In this document: piece after piece, positions 11,748 to 20,600 of the stretch | Layout of the letters: each line of letters starts with the position of its first letter | Position numbering within the stretch: the first letter of the stretch is position 1 | Assembly (NCBI RefSeq): GCF_003287935.1 | Contig: NZ_CP030287.1 | Location: forward strand, 5,597,022 to 5,661,021 | Source of the DNA: Streptomyces sp. ICC1 | GTDB lineage: Bacteria > Actinomycetota > Actinomycetes > Streptomycetales > Streptomycetaceae | Length of the DNA stretch: 64,000 nucleotides | Direction: 5' to 3' | The notes under the pieces: model-generated | Database searches by the model: none | The model's input: the letters and a program-made list of their open reading frames with translations, nothing else | What the model was told of the DNA's origin: nothing | Translations under genes and position numbers: made by a program

Positions 11748-12881
11748 CTACTCGACGATCGCCAGTTCCCGCGAGGCGTTGTTGAAGCTGCGGCAGCCGG
11801 TCTCGGTGACCGTGACGATGTCCTCGATGCGGACGCCGAACCGCCCCGGGAGGTAGATCCCCGGCTCCACGGAGAAGCACATGCCGGGGACGAGGACCTG
11901 CTCCTCCCCCTCCACCATGTACGGCGGCTCGTGCGTGGTGACTCCGATGCCGTGGCCGGTGCGGTGGATGAACTGCTCGCCGTAGCCGAACTCGGTGATC
12001 ACCGCGCGGGCCGCGCGGTCCACGTCCTGGCAGGCGGCGCCCGCCCGGGCCGCCGCCACGCCCGCCAGCTGGGCCTCGCGGACGATGTCGTGGACGCGCT
12101 GCTCCTCGTCCGTGGGCTCGCCGACGTGGACGGTCCGGGAGATGTCGGATCCGTAGCCGTGCTTGAGCCCTCCGAAGTCCAGGACCACCATGTCGCCGTT
12201 CTCGATGACCCGGTCGCCGGCCTCGTGGTGCGGATTGGCCCCGTTGGGGCCGGAGCCGACGACGGTGAAGTCGACCTGGGAGTGGCCGTGTACGCGCAGC
12301 AGCGCGGCGAGGTCGGCGGCGACGTCGCTCTCCCGGCGGCCGGCGAAGGGGACGTGCAGGATCTGCGCGTACGCGGCGTCGGCGGCTTCCCCGGCGGCCG
12401 CGAGCCGGGCGAGCTCGCGCTCGTCCTTGACGGCGCGCAGCATCGGCAGCACGTCGGTCAGCGGGGCGTAGGAGGTCGTCGGCAACTCCCGTTGCAGGCC
12501 CAGCAGGTGCAGCGCCCAGGTGTTGTCGCTGACGCCGAAGCGGCCGGCGGCGTCCAGCAGCGGGGCGGCCGCGGTGTACGGGTTCTTCCCGTCGGCCCAG
12601 TCCCGCAGGGTCAGCGCGCCCGCGCCGGGGGCCTTCGCCGCGTCGGGGGCTTCCAGCGAGGGGACGACGAGGACGGGGTCCTGCCCGGCCGCGAGGACGA
12701 GCAGGGTCAGCCGCTCGGTGTCCACGGGGCGGTAGCCGGTGAGGTGGGCGAGGTCGGGCCCGGGGGCGATCAGCAGGCCGGCCAGGCCCGCGTCGGCGGC
12801 GGACCGCGCGGCGGCGGCCATCCGTGCGGCGTAGTCGGCGGCCGTGAAGGGATCGGCGTCGTGAGCGGAGTCGTGGTCCAT
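11748..12881 (-). CDS. M24-family aminopeptidase P-like metallopeptidase
   Basis: A 377-residue protein with the creatinase N-terminal domain (about 20-150) followed by the pita-bread catalytic domain. All five dinuclear metal ligands are present: Asp235 (VVLDFGG), Asp246 (GSDISRT), His310 (GHGIG), Glu339 (SVEPGIY) and Glu353 (RIED). It is therefore likely an active Xaa-Pro aminopeptidase or dipeptidase in the cytoplasm. The start ATG at 12881 has GGGAGG nine bases upstream, which overrules the much longer open frame. It lies 152 bp downstream of the polytopic membrane protein gene in the same orientation and could be cotranscribed with it, although the gap is long for an operon. Confidence 0.9.
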   Translation of the reverse strand: MDHDSAHDADPFTAADYAARMAAAARSAADAGLAGLLIAPGPDLAHLTGYRPVDTERLTLLVLAAGQDPVLVVPSLEAPDAAKAPGAGALTLRDWADGKNPYTAAAPLLDAAGRFGVSDNTWALHLLGLQRELPTTSYAPLTDVLPMLRAVKDERELARLAAAGEAADAAYAQILHVPFAGRRESDVAADLAALLRVHGHSQVDFTVVGSGPNGANPHHEAGDRVIENGDMVVLDFGGLKHGYGSDISRTVHVGEPTDEEQRVHDIVREAQLAGVAAARAGAACQDVDRAARAVITEFGYGEQFIHRTGHGIGVTTHEPPYMVEGEEQVLVPGMCFSVEPGIYLPGRFGVRIEDIVTVTETGCRSFNNASRELAIVE

Positions 12882-13033
12882 GCGGGGATCCTCCCGCGCC
12901 CCGCCCCCCGAAGTCAGGGGCCGCGCCGGTCGAACCCGCCCCGGGCGGGTCCGGGCGCAGCCCGGGGAACGGAGGAAGGGTGGCTCGGGGACGGGCCCCG
13001 CAAGGCCCCGCAGGGCTACCGCAGGGCTCCGCG

Positions 13034-14185
13034 TCACGCCGGCGTCACCGCCCGCAGGGCCCATTCCAGCGGCCCGCGGCCCAGCCGCGTACCGCGCAGG
13101 AAGTGGTCCCAGACCAGGCAGCCGGCCATCGCGCAGGCCGAGAACCCCGCCAGCGCGTCCCAACCGGTCCAGCCGCGCAGGAACATCGCCAGCGCCACCG
13201 CGTGCACGACGTACACCGACAGGGCCATCGCTCCGACGGCGGCGAGCGGCCGCAGCGCCCTCGCCACCCGCCCGACCCGCGCGGCGAGGGCGAGCAGGCC
13301 GAGGAGGGCGGCCCCGGTCCCGGCGTTGCCGAGGGTCTCCAGCGGGGTCTGGCTGTAGGGGCCGGCCAGCAGCAGCCAGTCCCAGGAGGTGCTGGGGATC
13401 GCGCCGAACTGCTCGGCCAGCACCGCGGCGACCGGATCGGGCTCCGCGGCGGCCCACGGGTGCTCCCGTGCGACGGCGTCCAGCAGGGACGCGCGCCGGC
13501 CGCCCGGGCCCATCGCGAGCCAGGAGGCGCCGTACCCGGCGACGGCGGCGGCCGCCCCGGCGCCGGCCAGCAGTCCGAGCGACCGCTTGCTCCGCAGGTC
13601 GGCGAGGCGGCCCAGCGCCATGCCCACCAGGATGTAGGGGAAGTAGGTGAGCAGCGGGTACGCGCCCGAGAGCAGCAGTTCCCGCACCGTCCCGGCGGCG
13701 CCGCTCCAGCTCAACAGGTCGGCCGGGACCGGTGTGCCCCCGCGCCCGCCGGTGCGCAGCCCCGCGGCCCGGCCCAGGGTGTAGGAGAGGACCGGACCCA
13801 GGACGACGGCGGCGCCCGCGGCGGCCGCCAGGGTGCGGGTGCGCAGCCGGGTGAAGGGTTCGGCTGCCAGGAAGTAGACGGCGTAGAAGGCCAGGATCAC
13901 CAGGATCCCGGGTGAGAGCGCGGCGAGGCACAGGCCGAGCCCGGCGAGGATCGCGCAGCGGGTCAGGGTGGCCCGCAGCGGCGGCGGCCCCGCGGCACGG
14001 GAGCGGGCGAGCGCGAGGGAGAAGCCGGCGATGAGCGTGAAGACGGCGGGCGCGCGGCCGTCGGCGGCGACCAGCAGCCAGCCCGCGCCCTCGGGCACGG
14101 GCGGCGGTCCGACGTGGACGGCGAACATGCCGAGGACGGCGGCGCCGCGGGCGGCGTCCAACCCGGTGAGACGGTTTGCTCCCAT
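13034..14185 (-). CDS. DUF418 / heparan-alpha-glucosaminide acetyltransferase-like membrane protein
   Basis: A 383-residue polytopic protein with about ten hydrophobic segments. The start MGANRLTGLDAARGAAVLGMFAVHVG contains the RxxGLDAARGxAVLGM signature of the DUF418/DUF1624 membrane acyltransferase-like group, whose members are thought to move acyl or acetyl groups across the membrane to sugars or lipids; the actual substrate is unknown. The ATG at 14185 fits this signature but has no purine-rich ribosome-binding site (the upstream strand is pyrimidine-rich), so it may be leaderless or start at an alternative codon a little upstream. The start is 140 bp from the divergent tRNA-His gene. The M24 peptidase gene follows downstream. 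Confidence 0.78.
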   Translation of the reverse strand: MGANRLTGLDAARGAAVLGMFAVHVGPPPVPEGAGWLLVAADGRAPAVFTLIAGFSLALARSRAAGPPPLRATLTRCAILAGLGLCLAALSPGILVILAFYAVYFLAAEPFTRLRTRTLAAAAGAAVVLGPVLSYTLGRAAGLRTGGRGGTPVPADLLSWSGAAGTVRELLLSGAYPLLTYFPYILVGMALGRLADLRSKRSLGLLAGAGAAAAVAGYGASWLAMGPGGRRASLLDAVAREHPWAAAEPDPVAAVLAEQFGAIPSTSWDWLLLAGPYSQTPLETLGNAGTGAALLGLLALAARVGRVARALRPLAAVGAMALSVYVVHAVALAMFLRGWTGWDALAGFSACAMAGCLVWDHFLRGTRLGRGPLEWALRAVTPA

Positions 14186-14326
14186 AAGGAGAGGGAGGGC
14201 GATCGCGGCGCCGGGGTTGCCTCCCGCCTCCCACCTGCCGTCGCGCGACAAACACGTCGCGGGAGCACCCCGCCGATCGGCTATGCTGTGCTTGCACGTC
14301 GAACGGGTGGTCCGCCACCCTTCGTG

Positions 14327-14399
14327 GTGGGTGTAGCTCAGTTGGTAGAGCACCTGGTTGTGGTCCAGGTGGCCGCGGGTTCAAGTCCCGTCACTCACC
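14327..14399 (+). tRNA. tRNA-His (anticodon GTG)
   Basis: A complete cloverleaf: a seven-base acceptor GTGGGTG pairs with CACTCAC (one G-T), D arm TAGCTCAGTTGGTAGAGC, anticodon stem CCTGG/CCAGG with loop TTGTGGT placing GTG at 14360-14362, and T arm CGGGTTCAAGTCCCG. A G at 14326 can pair with C73 (14399) as the extra G-1 identity base of tRNA-His. CCA is not encoded. A strong hairpin follows. Confidence 0.96.
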
Positions 14400-14407
14400 C
14401 TGTTGAT

Positions 14408-14450
14408 CCCGTGGGGGGTACGAGGTTTCCTCGTACCCCCCACGGGTTTT
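14408..14450 (+). terminator. Intrinsic terminator after tRNA-His
   Basis: A perfect 18-bp stem (14408-14425 with 14429-14446) and a TTT loop, followed by TTTT. This is the strongest intrinsic-type terminator in the window and lies just downstream of the tRNA. Confidence 0.93.
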
Positions 14451-14523
14451 CCCGTTTCTGCCCGTCCGCCCGTCCGTCTGCCCCGTGCCTCCCGCCCCCC
14501 TTCCCCCGATCCGCGGAAATGCG

Positions 14524-15711
14524 ATGCGCCGAGAGAGATTCCCCGCGCTGCTGGTGGCGGCGGGCTGTGTCCTCGTGTGGGCCCTCGACTGGATCACGGT
14601 GGAGCCGCCGCGCGCCTGGGCCGTCCTCGTCTGCGGCGCCGTCGTCGGCGCGATCGCCCTGCTGCCCGCCCGCGCGGTCCGGCTCCCCCTCGACGGCCGC
14701 GCGCTGCTCGCCGCCCCGCTCTCCCTCGCCGCCACCGGCGCGATGCTGCTGCCGGACCGGGGCACCGGCGGGAGTTGGGGGCTGCTGGAGTCCGCCGCCC
14801 TGCTGGTGCTGCTGGCCCGGTGCGCCCGGCACACCGACCCGCCCCGGGTGGTGCCGCTGGGACTGCTGCTGTGGGCGGCGGCCGCCGCGGCCCCGCTGCG
14901 GATGCCCAGCGACGCCGCCGCCGAGACCGCCGCCTTCGCGCTGACCCTGGCGGCCGCCGGGGCCGCCGGATTCGGCGGCTACCTGCGCATCCTGGACCAG
15001 CGCCGGGCCCGAGCGGTCGTGGCCGTACGGGAGCACGAGCGCCACGAACTCGCCCGCGACCTGCACGACTTCGTGGCCCACCACGTCACCGGCATCGTCG
15101 TCCAGGCGCAGGCCGCCCAGGCCATCCGGGAGACCGCGCCCGAGCGGCTCGAGCCGCTGCTGCGCTCCATCGAGCGGGCCGGCGGCGAGACGCTGGACTC
15201 CATGCGGCGCCTGGTCCGCGTCCTGCGCGAGCAGGACTCGGGGTCGGTGCGGCCGCAGGACCTGCTCGCGGAGCTGGCCCTGCTGGTGGCCGGCCGGCCG
15301 GGGGCCGCCCTGGAGCTGGCCGAACCGGTACGGCGGGTGCGGCTGGCGCCGGAAGTGGAGACCTCGGTGCACCGGCTGGTGCAGGAGGCCCTGACCAATG
15401 TGACGCGGCACGCTCCGGGCGCGCGGGCCACACGGGTGAGGCTGGCCACCGACGGAGTACGCCTGACGGTGGAGGTCGACAACGGCCCCGCGCACGACCC
15501 CGGGCACCGGCGCGGCCACGTCCCGCCCGGCGGCCGCGGCGGCCTCGGGCTGATCGGGCTGCGCGAACGGGTCGAGGCCGTGGACGGCCGGCTCGCCGCG
15601 GGCCCGCTGCCGGACGGCGGCTGGCGGGTGACCGGAGTCTTCCCGCTGCTGGACGGCGGCGGCCGCGGCGACGGCGGCCCCGGCGGCGGCCTGGCAGGAT
15701 CGAACGTATGA
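14524..15711 (+). CDS. Two-component sensor histidine kinase (NarL-partner type)
   Basis: A 395-residue kinase. The N-terminal 155 residues contain four to five hydrophobic segments with almost no extracytoplasmic domain, so it probably senses within or at the membrane. A HisKA_3 dimerisation domain follows with phosphoacceptor His181 in ELARDLHDFVAHHV, then an HATPase domain with N-box (QEALTNVTRHA) and G-box (RGGLGLIGLRERV). The first start with the expected hydrophobic N-terminus is the ATG at 14524; one at 14485 is possible. The stop codon overlaps the start of the response regulator as ATGA, so the two are translationally coupled and form one signalling pair. The stimulus is not apparent. 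Confidence 0.92.
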   Translation: MRRERFPALLVAAGCVLVWALDWITVEPPRAWAVLVCGAVVGAIALLPARAVRLPLDGRALLAAPLSLAATGAMLLPDRGTGGSWGLLESAALLVLLARCARHTDPPRVVPLGLLLWAAAAAAPLRMPSDAAAETAAFALTLAAAGAAGFGGYLRILDQRRARAVVAVREHERHELARDLHDFVAHHVTGIVVQAQAAQAIRETAPERLEPLLRSIERAGGETLDSMRRLVRVLREQDSGSVRPQDLLAELALLVAGRPGAALELAEPVRRVRLAPEVETSVHRLVQEALTNVTRHAPGARATRVRLATDGVRLTVEVDNGPAHDPGHRRGHVPPGGRGGLGLIGLRERVEAVDGRLAAGPLPDGGWRVTGVFPLLDGGGRGDGGPGGGLAGSNV

Positions 15712-16400
15712 AAAGCGACATCCGCGTCCTCATCGCCGACGACCAGGAAATGGTCCGCACCGGCTTCGCGCTGATCCTGGGCGCCCAACCGGACATCGAG
15801 GTGGTCGGCGAGGCCACGGACGGCGCGCAGTGCGTGGAACTGGCCCGGCGGCTGCGCCCGGACGTGTGCCTGGTCGACGTACGGATGCCCAGGCTCGACG
15901 GGCTGGAGGTGACCCGGCTGCTCGCCGGGCCGGGGGTCGCCGACCCGCTGCGGGTGGTGATCGTGACCACCTTCGACCAGGACGACTACCTGTACGGGGC
16001 GCTGCGCGGCGGCGCCAGCGGCTTCCTGCTCAAGGACGCCGGGCCGAACCTGCTGGTGGAAGCCGTACGGGCGGCCGCGCGCGGGGACGCGCTCGTCTCC
16101 CCCGCCGTGACGCTGCGGCTGCTGGAGCGGCTCGGCGAGCAGCCCGCACCGCCGGGGACGCCGGGGGCGTTCGCCGGCGAACCGCCGGTGTCGGAGCGCG
16201 AGATGGACGTCGTGCGGCTGGTCGCGCGCGGGCTGACCAATCAGGAGATCGCCGACGGGCTGTTCATCTCGCTGTCCACGGTCAAGACGCACCTGGTCTC
16301 GGTGCAGGCCAAATTGGGGCTGCGCAACCGGGTGGAGATCGCCGCCTGGGCCTGGGAGAGCGGCGCGGTGCCCGCCGCCCCGCGCGGTCCGGTCGGCTGA
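15708..16400 (+). CDS. LuxR/NarL-family response regulator
   Basis: A 230-residue regulator. The receiver domain has the acidic pair Asp11-Asp12, phosphoacceptor Asp57 in CLVDVRMP, the conserved Thr in IVTTF, and the Lys in LLKDAG. A LuxR-type helix-turn-helix occupies roughly 162-220 with SEREMDVVRLVARGLTNQEIADGLFISLSTVKTH. It overlaps the kinase stop by four bases (ATGA). The esterase gene follows 16 bp later in the same direction and may be part of the same transcript, making it a possible target or cargo. The regulon cannot be read from the sequence. Confidence 0.94.
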   Translation: MKSDIRVLIADDQEMVRTGFALILGAQPDIEVVGEATDGAQCVELARRLRPDVCLVDVRMPRLDGLEVTRLLAGPGVADPLRVVIVTTFDQDDYLYGALRGGASGFLLKDAGPNLLVEAVRAAARGDALVSPAVTLRLLERLGEQPAPPGTPGAFAGEPPVSEREMDVVRLVARGLTNQEIADGLFISLSTVKTHLVSVQAKLGLRNRVEIAAWAWESGAVPAAPRGPVG

Positions 16401-16416
16401 TCCGGGCCCGGCGGCC

Positions 16417-17556
16417 GTGTCCCTCGGCATCGACGGCGCCCCGGCGCTGCTCCTCGCCGTCCTCCTGGCGACCGCGGTGTTCGCGGGCACGGTGCTGCTG
16501 TGGCCCCGGCTCTCGGTGCGCGGGCCGGGGGCGGTGCTGGGGCGGTCCGCCCTGCAGCTGGCGATCACCCTGACGATGGCGGTGCCGCTGCTGCTCGCGG
16601 CGAACTCCTCCTACGGCTTCTACGGCTCCTGGGGCGATCTGCTGTCCCTGCGCCGCGACGATCCGATCCCGGCGGGCACGGACACCTCGGGCGCGGACCC
16701 GTCGGGGCGGGACGGCCTGCGGGTGCGGGGCACGCACTCGTGGCGGTACGGGGGCTCCGGCGATCCGGAGGCGGTCGGCCGGATCGAGGCGGTCACGGTG
16801 CGGGGGGCGCGCAGCGGGCTGTCGGCGCAGGCGTACGTCTACCTGCCGCCGCAGTACGCGTACGCGACGGCGCGGCGCCGGGAGGAGTTCCCGGTGGTGC
16901 TGGCGCTGAGCGGGTTCCCCAGTACGCCGCGGGTGCTGCTCGACCTGCTCCGGTATCCGCAGAGGGCGCTGGAGGCGGTGCGGGCGGGGCGGATGCGGCC
17001 GGCGGTGCTGGTGCTGATGACGCCGACGGTGGCGCCCCCGCGGGACACGGAGTGCGTGGACGTGCCGGGCGGGCCGCAGGCGGAGACCTTCTTCGCGCAC
17101 GACCTGCGGGCGGCGGTGGCCTCGCACTACGGGCTCACGCGCGACGCCCGGGGGTGGGGCGTGATGGGCAACTCGGTGGGCGGGTACTGCGCGCTGAAGC
17201 TGGCCCTGCGCGAGCCGGACGCCTATCGGGCGGCTGCCGGGCTCTCGGCGTCGTACGAGGCGGCGCGGGACGCCGACACCGGCGACCTGTTCGGCGGCGA
17301 CGCGGGCCTGCGGCGGGAGAGCGACCTGCTGTGGCGGCTGCGGAACCTGCCGCAGCCGCCGGTGTCGCTGCTGGTGGCGAGCAGCCGGAAGGGCGAGCAC
17401 CAGTACCCGCGGACGATGGAGTTCATCGATGCGGTGCGGGCGCCCGCGCGGGTGTCGTCGATCGTCCTGGGCAGCGGCGGGCACCACTACGAGACGTGGG
17501 GCCGCGAGGTCCCGCCGGCGCTGGAGTGGCTGGTGGGACGGCTGAGCCCGCCCTGA
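16417..17556 (+). CDS. Membrane-anchored alpha/beta-hydrolase-fold esterase (antigen-85-like)
   Basis: A 379-residue protein starting at GTG. Residues about 8-70 hold two hydrophobic helices, and the rest is an extracytoplasmic esterase-D/mycolyltransferase-like fold. The nucleophile is Ser253 in VMGNSVGGY, a late SSHHY-type acid/His region being GSGGHHYETW. Proteins of this group (PF00756) hydrolyse or transfer acyl esters at the cell surface; in Streptomyces, without mycolic acids, the substrate is unknown. It lies 16 bp behind the response regulator gene, consistent with a three-gene unit (kinase, regulator, esterase). A second, unrelated-looking esterase of the same fold is encoded at 59483-60670. 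Confidence 0.82.
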   Translation: MSLGIDGAPALLLAVLLATAVFAGTVLLWPRLSVRGPGAVLGRSALQLAITLTMAVPLLLAANSSYGFYGSWGDLLSLRRDDPIPAGTDTSGADPSGRDGLRVRGTHSWRYGGSGDPEAVGRIEAVTVRGARSGLSAQAYVYLPPQYAYATARRREEFPVVLALSGFPSTPRVLLDLLRYPQRALEAVRAGRMRPAVLVLMTPTVAPPRDTECVDVPGGPQAETFFAHDLRAAVASHYGLTRDARGWGVMGNSVGGYCALKLALREPDAYRAAAGLSASYEAARDADTGDLFGGDAGLRRESDLLWRLRNLPQPPVSLLVASSRKGEHQYPRTMEFIDAVRAPARVSSIVLGSGGHHYETWGREVPPALEWLVGRLSPP

Positions 17557-17636
17557 CGCGGGGTCGTCCGAAAGATGGAGCCGGCGCGGGCCTTCCGTAC
17601 CTCCGGCCGAGGTCTCACGGCCCGGCCCGGGGCACG

Positions 17637-20600
17637 GTGGAAGGGTCCTGTGACCTGCGAGAGAGCCGAACATGCCGACCTCGACCCCCGTACGCCCCGC
17701 CGCCCCGGCCGAAGGTGTGGCCGAACTTGCCGAAGCCCGCCGTCCAGGACATCGGCGTCCGCAGAACGCGGTCCTCGCCGCTGAAAACCTCCTGCCGCGC
17801 GGGTTCGCAACCCCGCGGGGACCAGAAGGCGGCGGAGAAGGCCGGGATCACCGGTGTCCTGTTCACCGCGACCAACACGGCTGACGGTCCGGCGCAGTTG
17901 ACCGTGGACTACGGCTCCTTCGCCTCGGCGGTGGGTGGTGGCTGGGCCACGCGCCTGGGTCTGGTCAGCCTGCCCGCGTGTGCGCTGACCACCCCCGACA
18001 AGGCGGAGTGCCGCAAGACGACCCCGCTGCCCTCGGCGAACAGCCTGAAGAACCGCACGGTGACGGCCGACGTCACCTCGCTCTCCGCCGGAACCCCGAC
18101 CGCGGCCAAGTCCAAGGCCCCGGCGCAGGCTCCGGCGGTCTTCGCCGTCATGGCGTCGGAGACGGCCTCGCCGAAGGGCGGCGGCGACTTCGCGGCGACC
18201 CCGCTCTCCGCGTCGTCCAGCTGGGAGTCCGGGTCCTCCTCGGGCGCCTTCACCTGGTCCTATCCGGTGGCGGTCCCGGCCGCGGTCTCCGGCCCCACGC
18301 CGTCGCTGTCGTTCTCGTACAGCTCGGGTAGCATCGACGGCCGGACCGCGAACTCCAACAACCAGGGCTCCCAGGTCGGCGAGGGCTTCGACCTGACCTC
18401 CTCCTACATCGAGCGCAAGTACGGCTCCTGTGACGACGACGGCCAGGAGGACAAGCACGACCTCTGCTGGAAGTACGAGAACGCCTCGCTCGTCCTGAAC
18501 GGCAAGTCCAGCGAGCTCGTCAAGGACGACACGACGGGCAAGTGGCGACTGAAGGACGACGACGCCTCCCAGGTCACCTGGTCCACCGGCGCCGACAACG
18601 GCGACAACGACGGCGAGTACTGGAAGGTGGTCACCGGTGACGGCACGACCTACACCTTCGGCCTGAACAAGCTCCCGGGCGCAGGCGCCGAGCGCACCAA
18701 CTCGACTTGGTCCGCACCGGTGTTCGGCGACGACTCGGGCGAGCCCGGCTACGCCAAGGGCTCCACCTTCGCGGGCCGCTCCGAGACGCAGGCCTGGCGC
18801 TGGAACGTGGATCTGGTCCAGGACGTCCACGGCAACGCGGCCACCTACTGGTACACGGCCGAGTCCAACAACTACGCCAAGAACGGCGACAAGACCAAGC
18901 TCGCGGCCTACAACCGGGGCGGCTACCTGAACGAGATCCGCTACGGCCAGCGCGCCGACACGCTCTTCACCGGGACCGCCTCCCACAAGGTCACCTTCGG
19001 CTATGCGGAGCGCTGCTTCGCGACGAAGTGCGACGACCTGACCAAGGACACCTCGGACAACTGGCCCGACGTCCCCTTCGAGGCGGTGTGCTCGGCGAGC
19101 GAGACCGACTGCCGTGCTCTCGCACCGGATTTCTTCACCCGCAAGCGCATGACGGCCGTCAACACCCACGCGTGGTCCACGGCTCTCGAGCCGGACAACT
19201 ACGCGAACGTGGACACCTTCGACCTCGCCCAGGAGTACCTGGACCCGGGCGACCTGGGCGACACCAGTGACCAGACCCTGGTCCTGAAGTCCATCAAGCG
19301 CACCGGCAAGAACGGCGGGACGGTGAACGTCCCACCCGTGGACTTCACCTACCACATGCGCCCGAACCGGGTGGACGTGGACGGCGATGACGTGGTCCCG
19401 CTGAACCGTCCGCGCATCAACACGATCACCTCGGAGACGGGCGCGATCACCACGGTCACCCTCTCGAACCCGGAGTGCGTGCGCGGTTCGAAGATGCCGG
19501 TGGCCGAGGACGACAACGCGCTGTCCTGCTATCCGGTGTACTGGCCGATCAACGGCGGTGACCCGAAGCTCGACTGGTTCCACAAGTACAACGTCGCGGC
19601 CGTCACCATCGCCGACCCGGCCGGCCAGAACGACCTCGTCGAGAACTCCTACGAGTACGCGAACCCGGGCTGGCACCACAACGACGACCCGCTGACGCCG
19701 GAGAAGGAGCGGACCTGGTCCGACTGGCGCGGCTACGGCAAGGTCACCACCCACACCGGCGCCCTCGGCAAGACCCGCTCCAAGGCCGTGAAGGTCTTCA
19801 TGCAGGGCATGCACGGCGACAAGCGCAAGGACAGCACCGCCACCCGCACCACCACGGTCGCGGCCGTCCCGGTGTCCGGCCTGACGATCCCCGCGATCAA
19901 CGACGACGAGCAGTACTCCGGTTTCAAGCGCCAGGAGATCACCTACGACGGAACCACCCCGGTCTCCGTGTCGGTGACCGACCCGTGGAGCAAGGAGACC
20001 GCGAGCCGGCAGGCGTCCTACGGCAACGCCAAGGCCCACTACGTCCGACCGCAGACCGAATACGCCCACACCTTCCTCACGGCGTCCAACACCTGGCGCA
20101 CCACCCGGAGCGACACCACGTACGACGACGTCTACGGAATGAAGACGCTGTCCTCTTCCTCCGGTGACACGGCCAAGCCGGGCGACGAGACCTGCACCCG
20201 CACCTGGTACGCACGCAACGACGCCAAGGGCATCACCAACCTCACGTCACGCACCCGCACCGTCGGAGCCCTGTGCTCCGTCACGGACGACAAGCTGACC
20301 CTCCCCGCCAACTCCGCGACCCGCGGCGACGTCCTGACCGACACGGCCATGGTCTACGACGACACGGCCGCCACCGGCTGGACCGCGAACCAGACCCCGA
20401 CCCTGGGCCTGGCGACCTGGGCCGGGCGCCCTCAGTCCTACCCGGTGGCGAGCGGTACCGCGGACCGCAACCCGGTCGGCGCCGCCGGCTGGCAGACCAC
20501 CGCGAAGACCACCTACGACACGGCGACGGCCAAGCTCGGCCGCCCGCTGACCAGCACCGACGCGGCCGGGAACACGACCACGACCAGCTACACGCCCGCC

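Noticed and set aside
14327..14450. tRNA-His as an integration site for an island
   Set aside because: I found no second copy of the tRNA 3' end and no integrase gene next to it.
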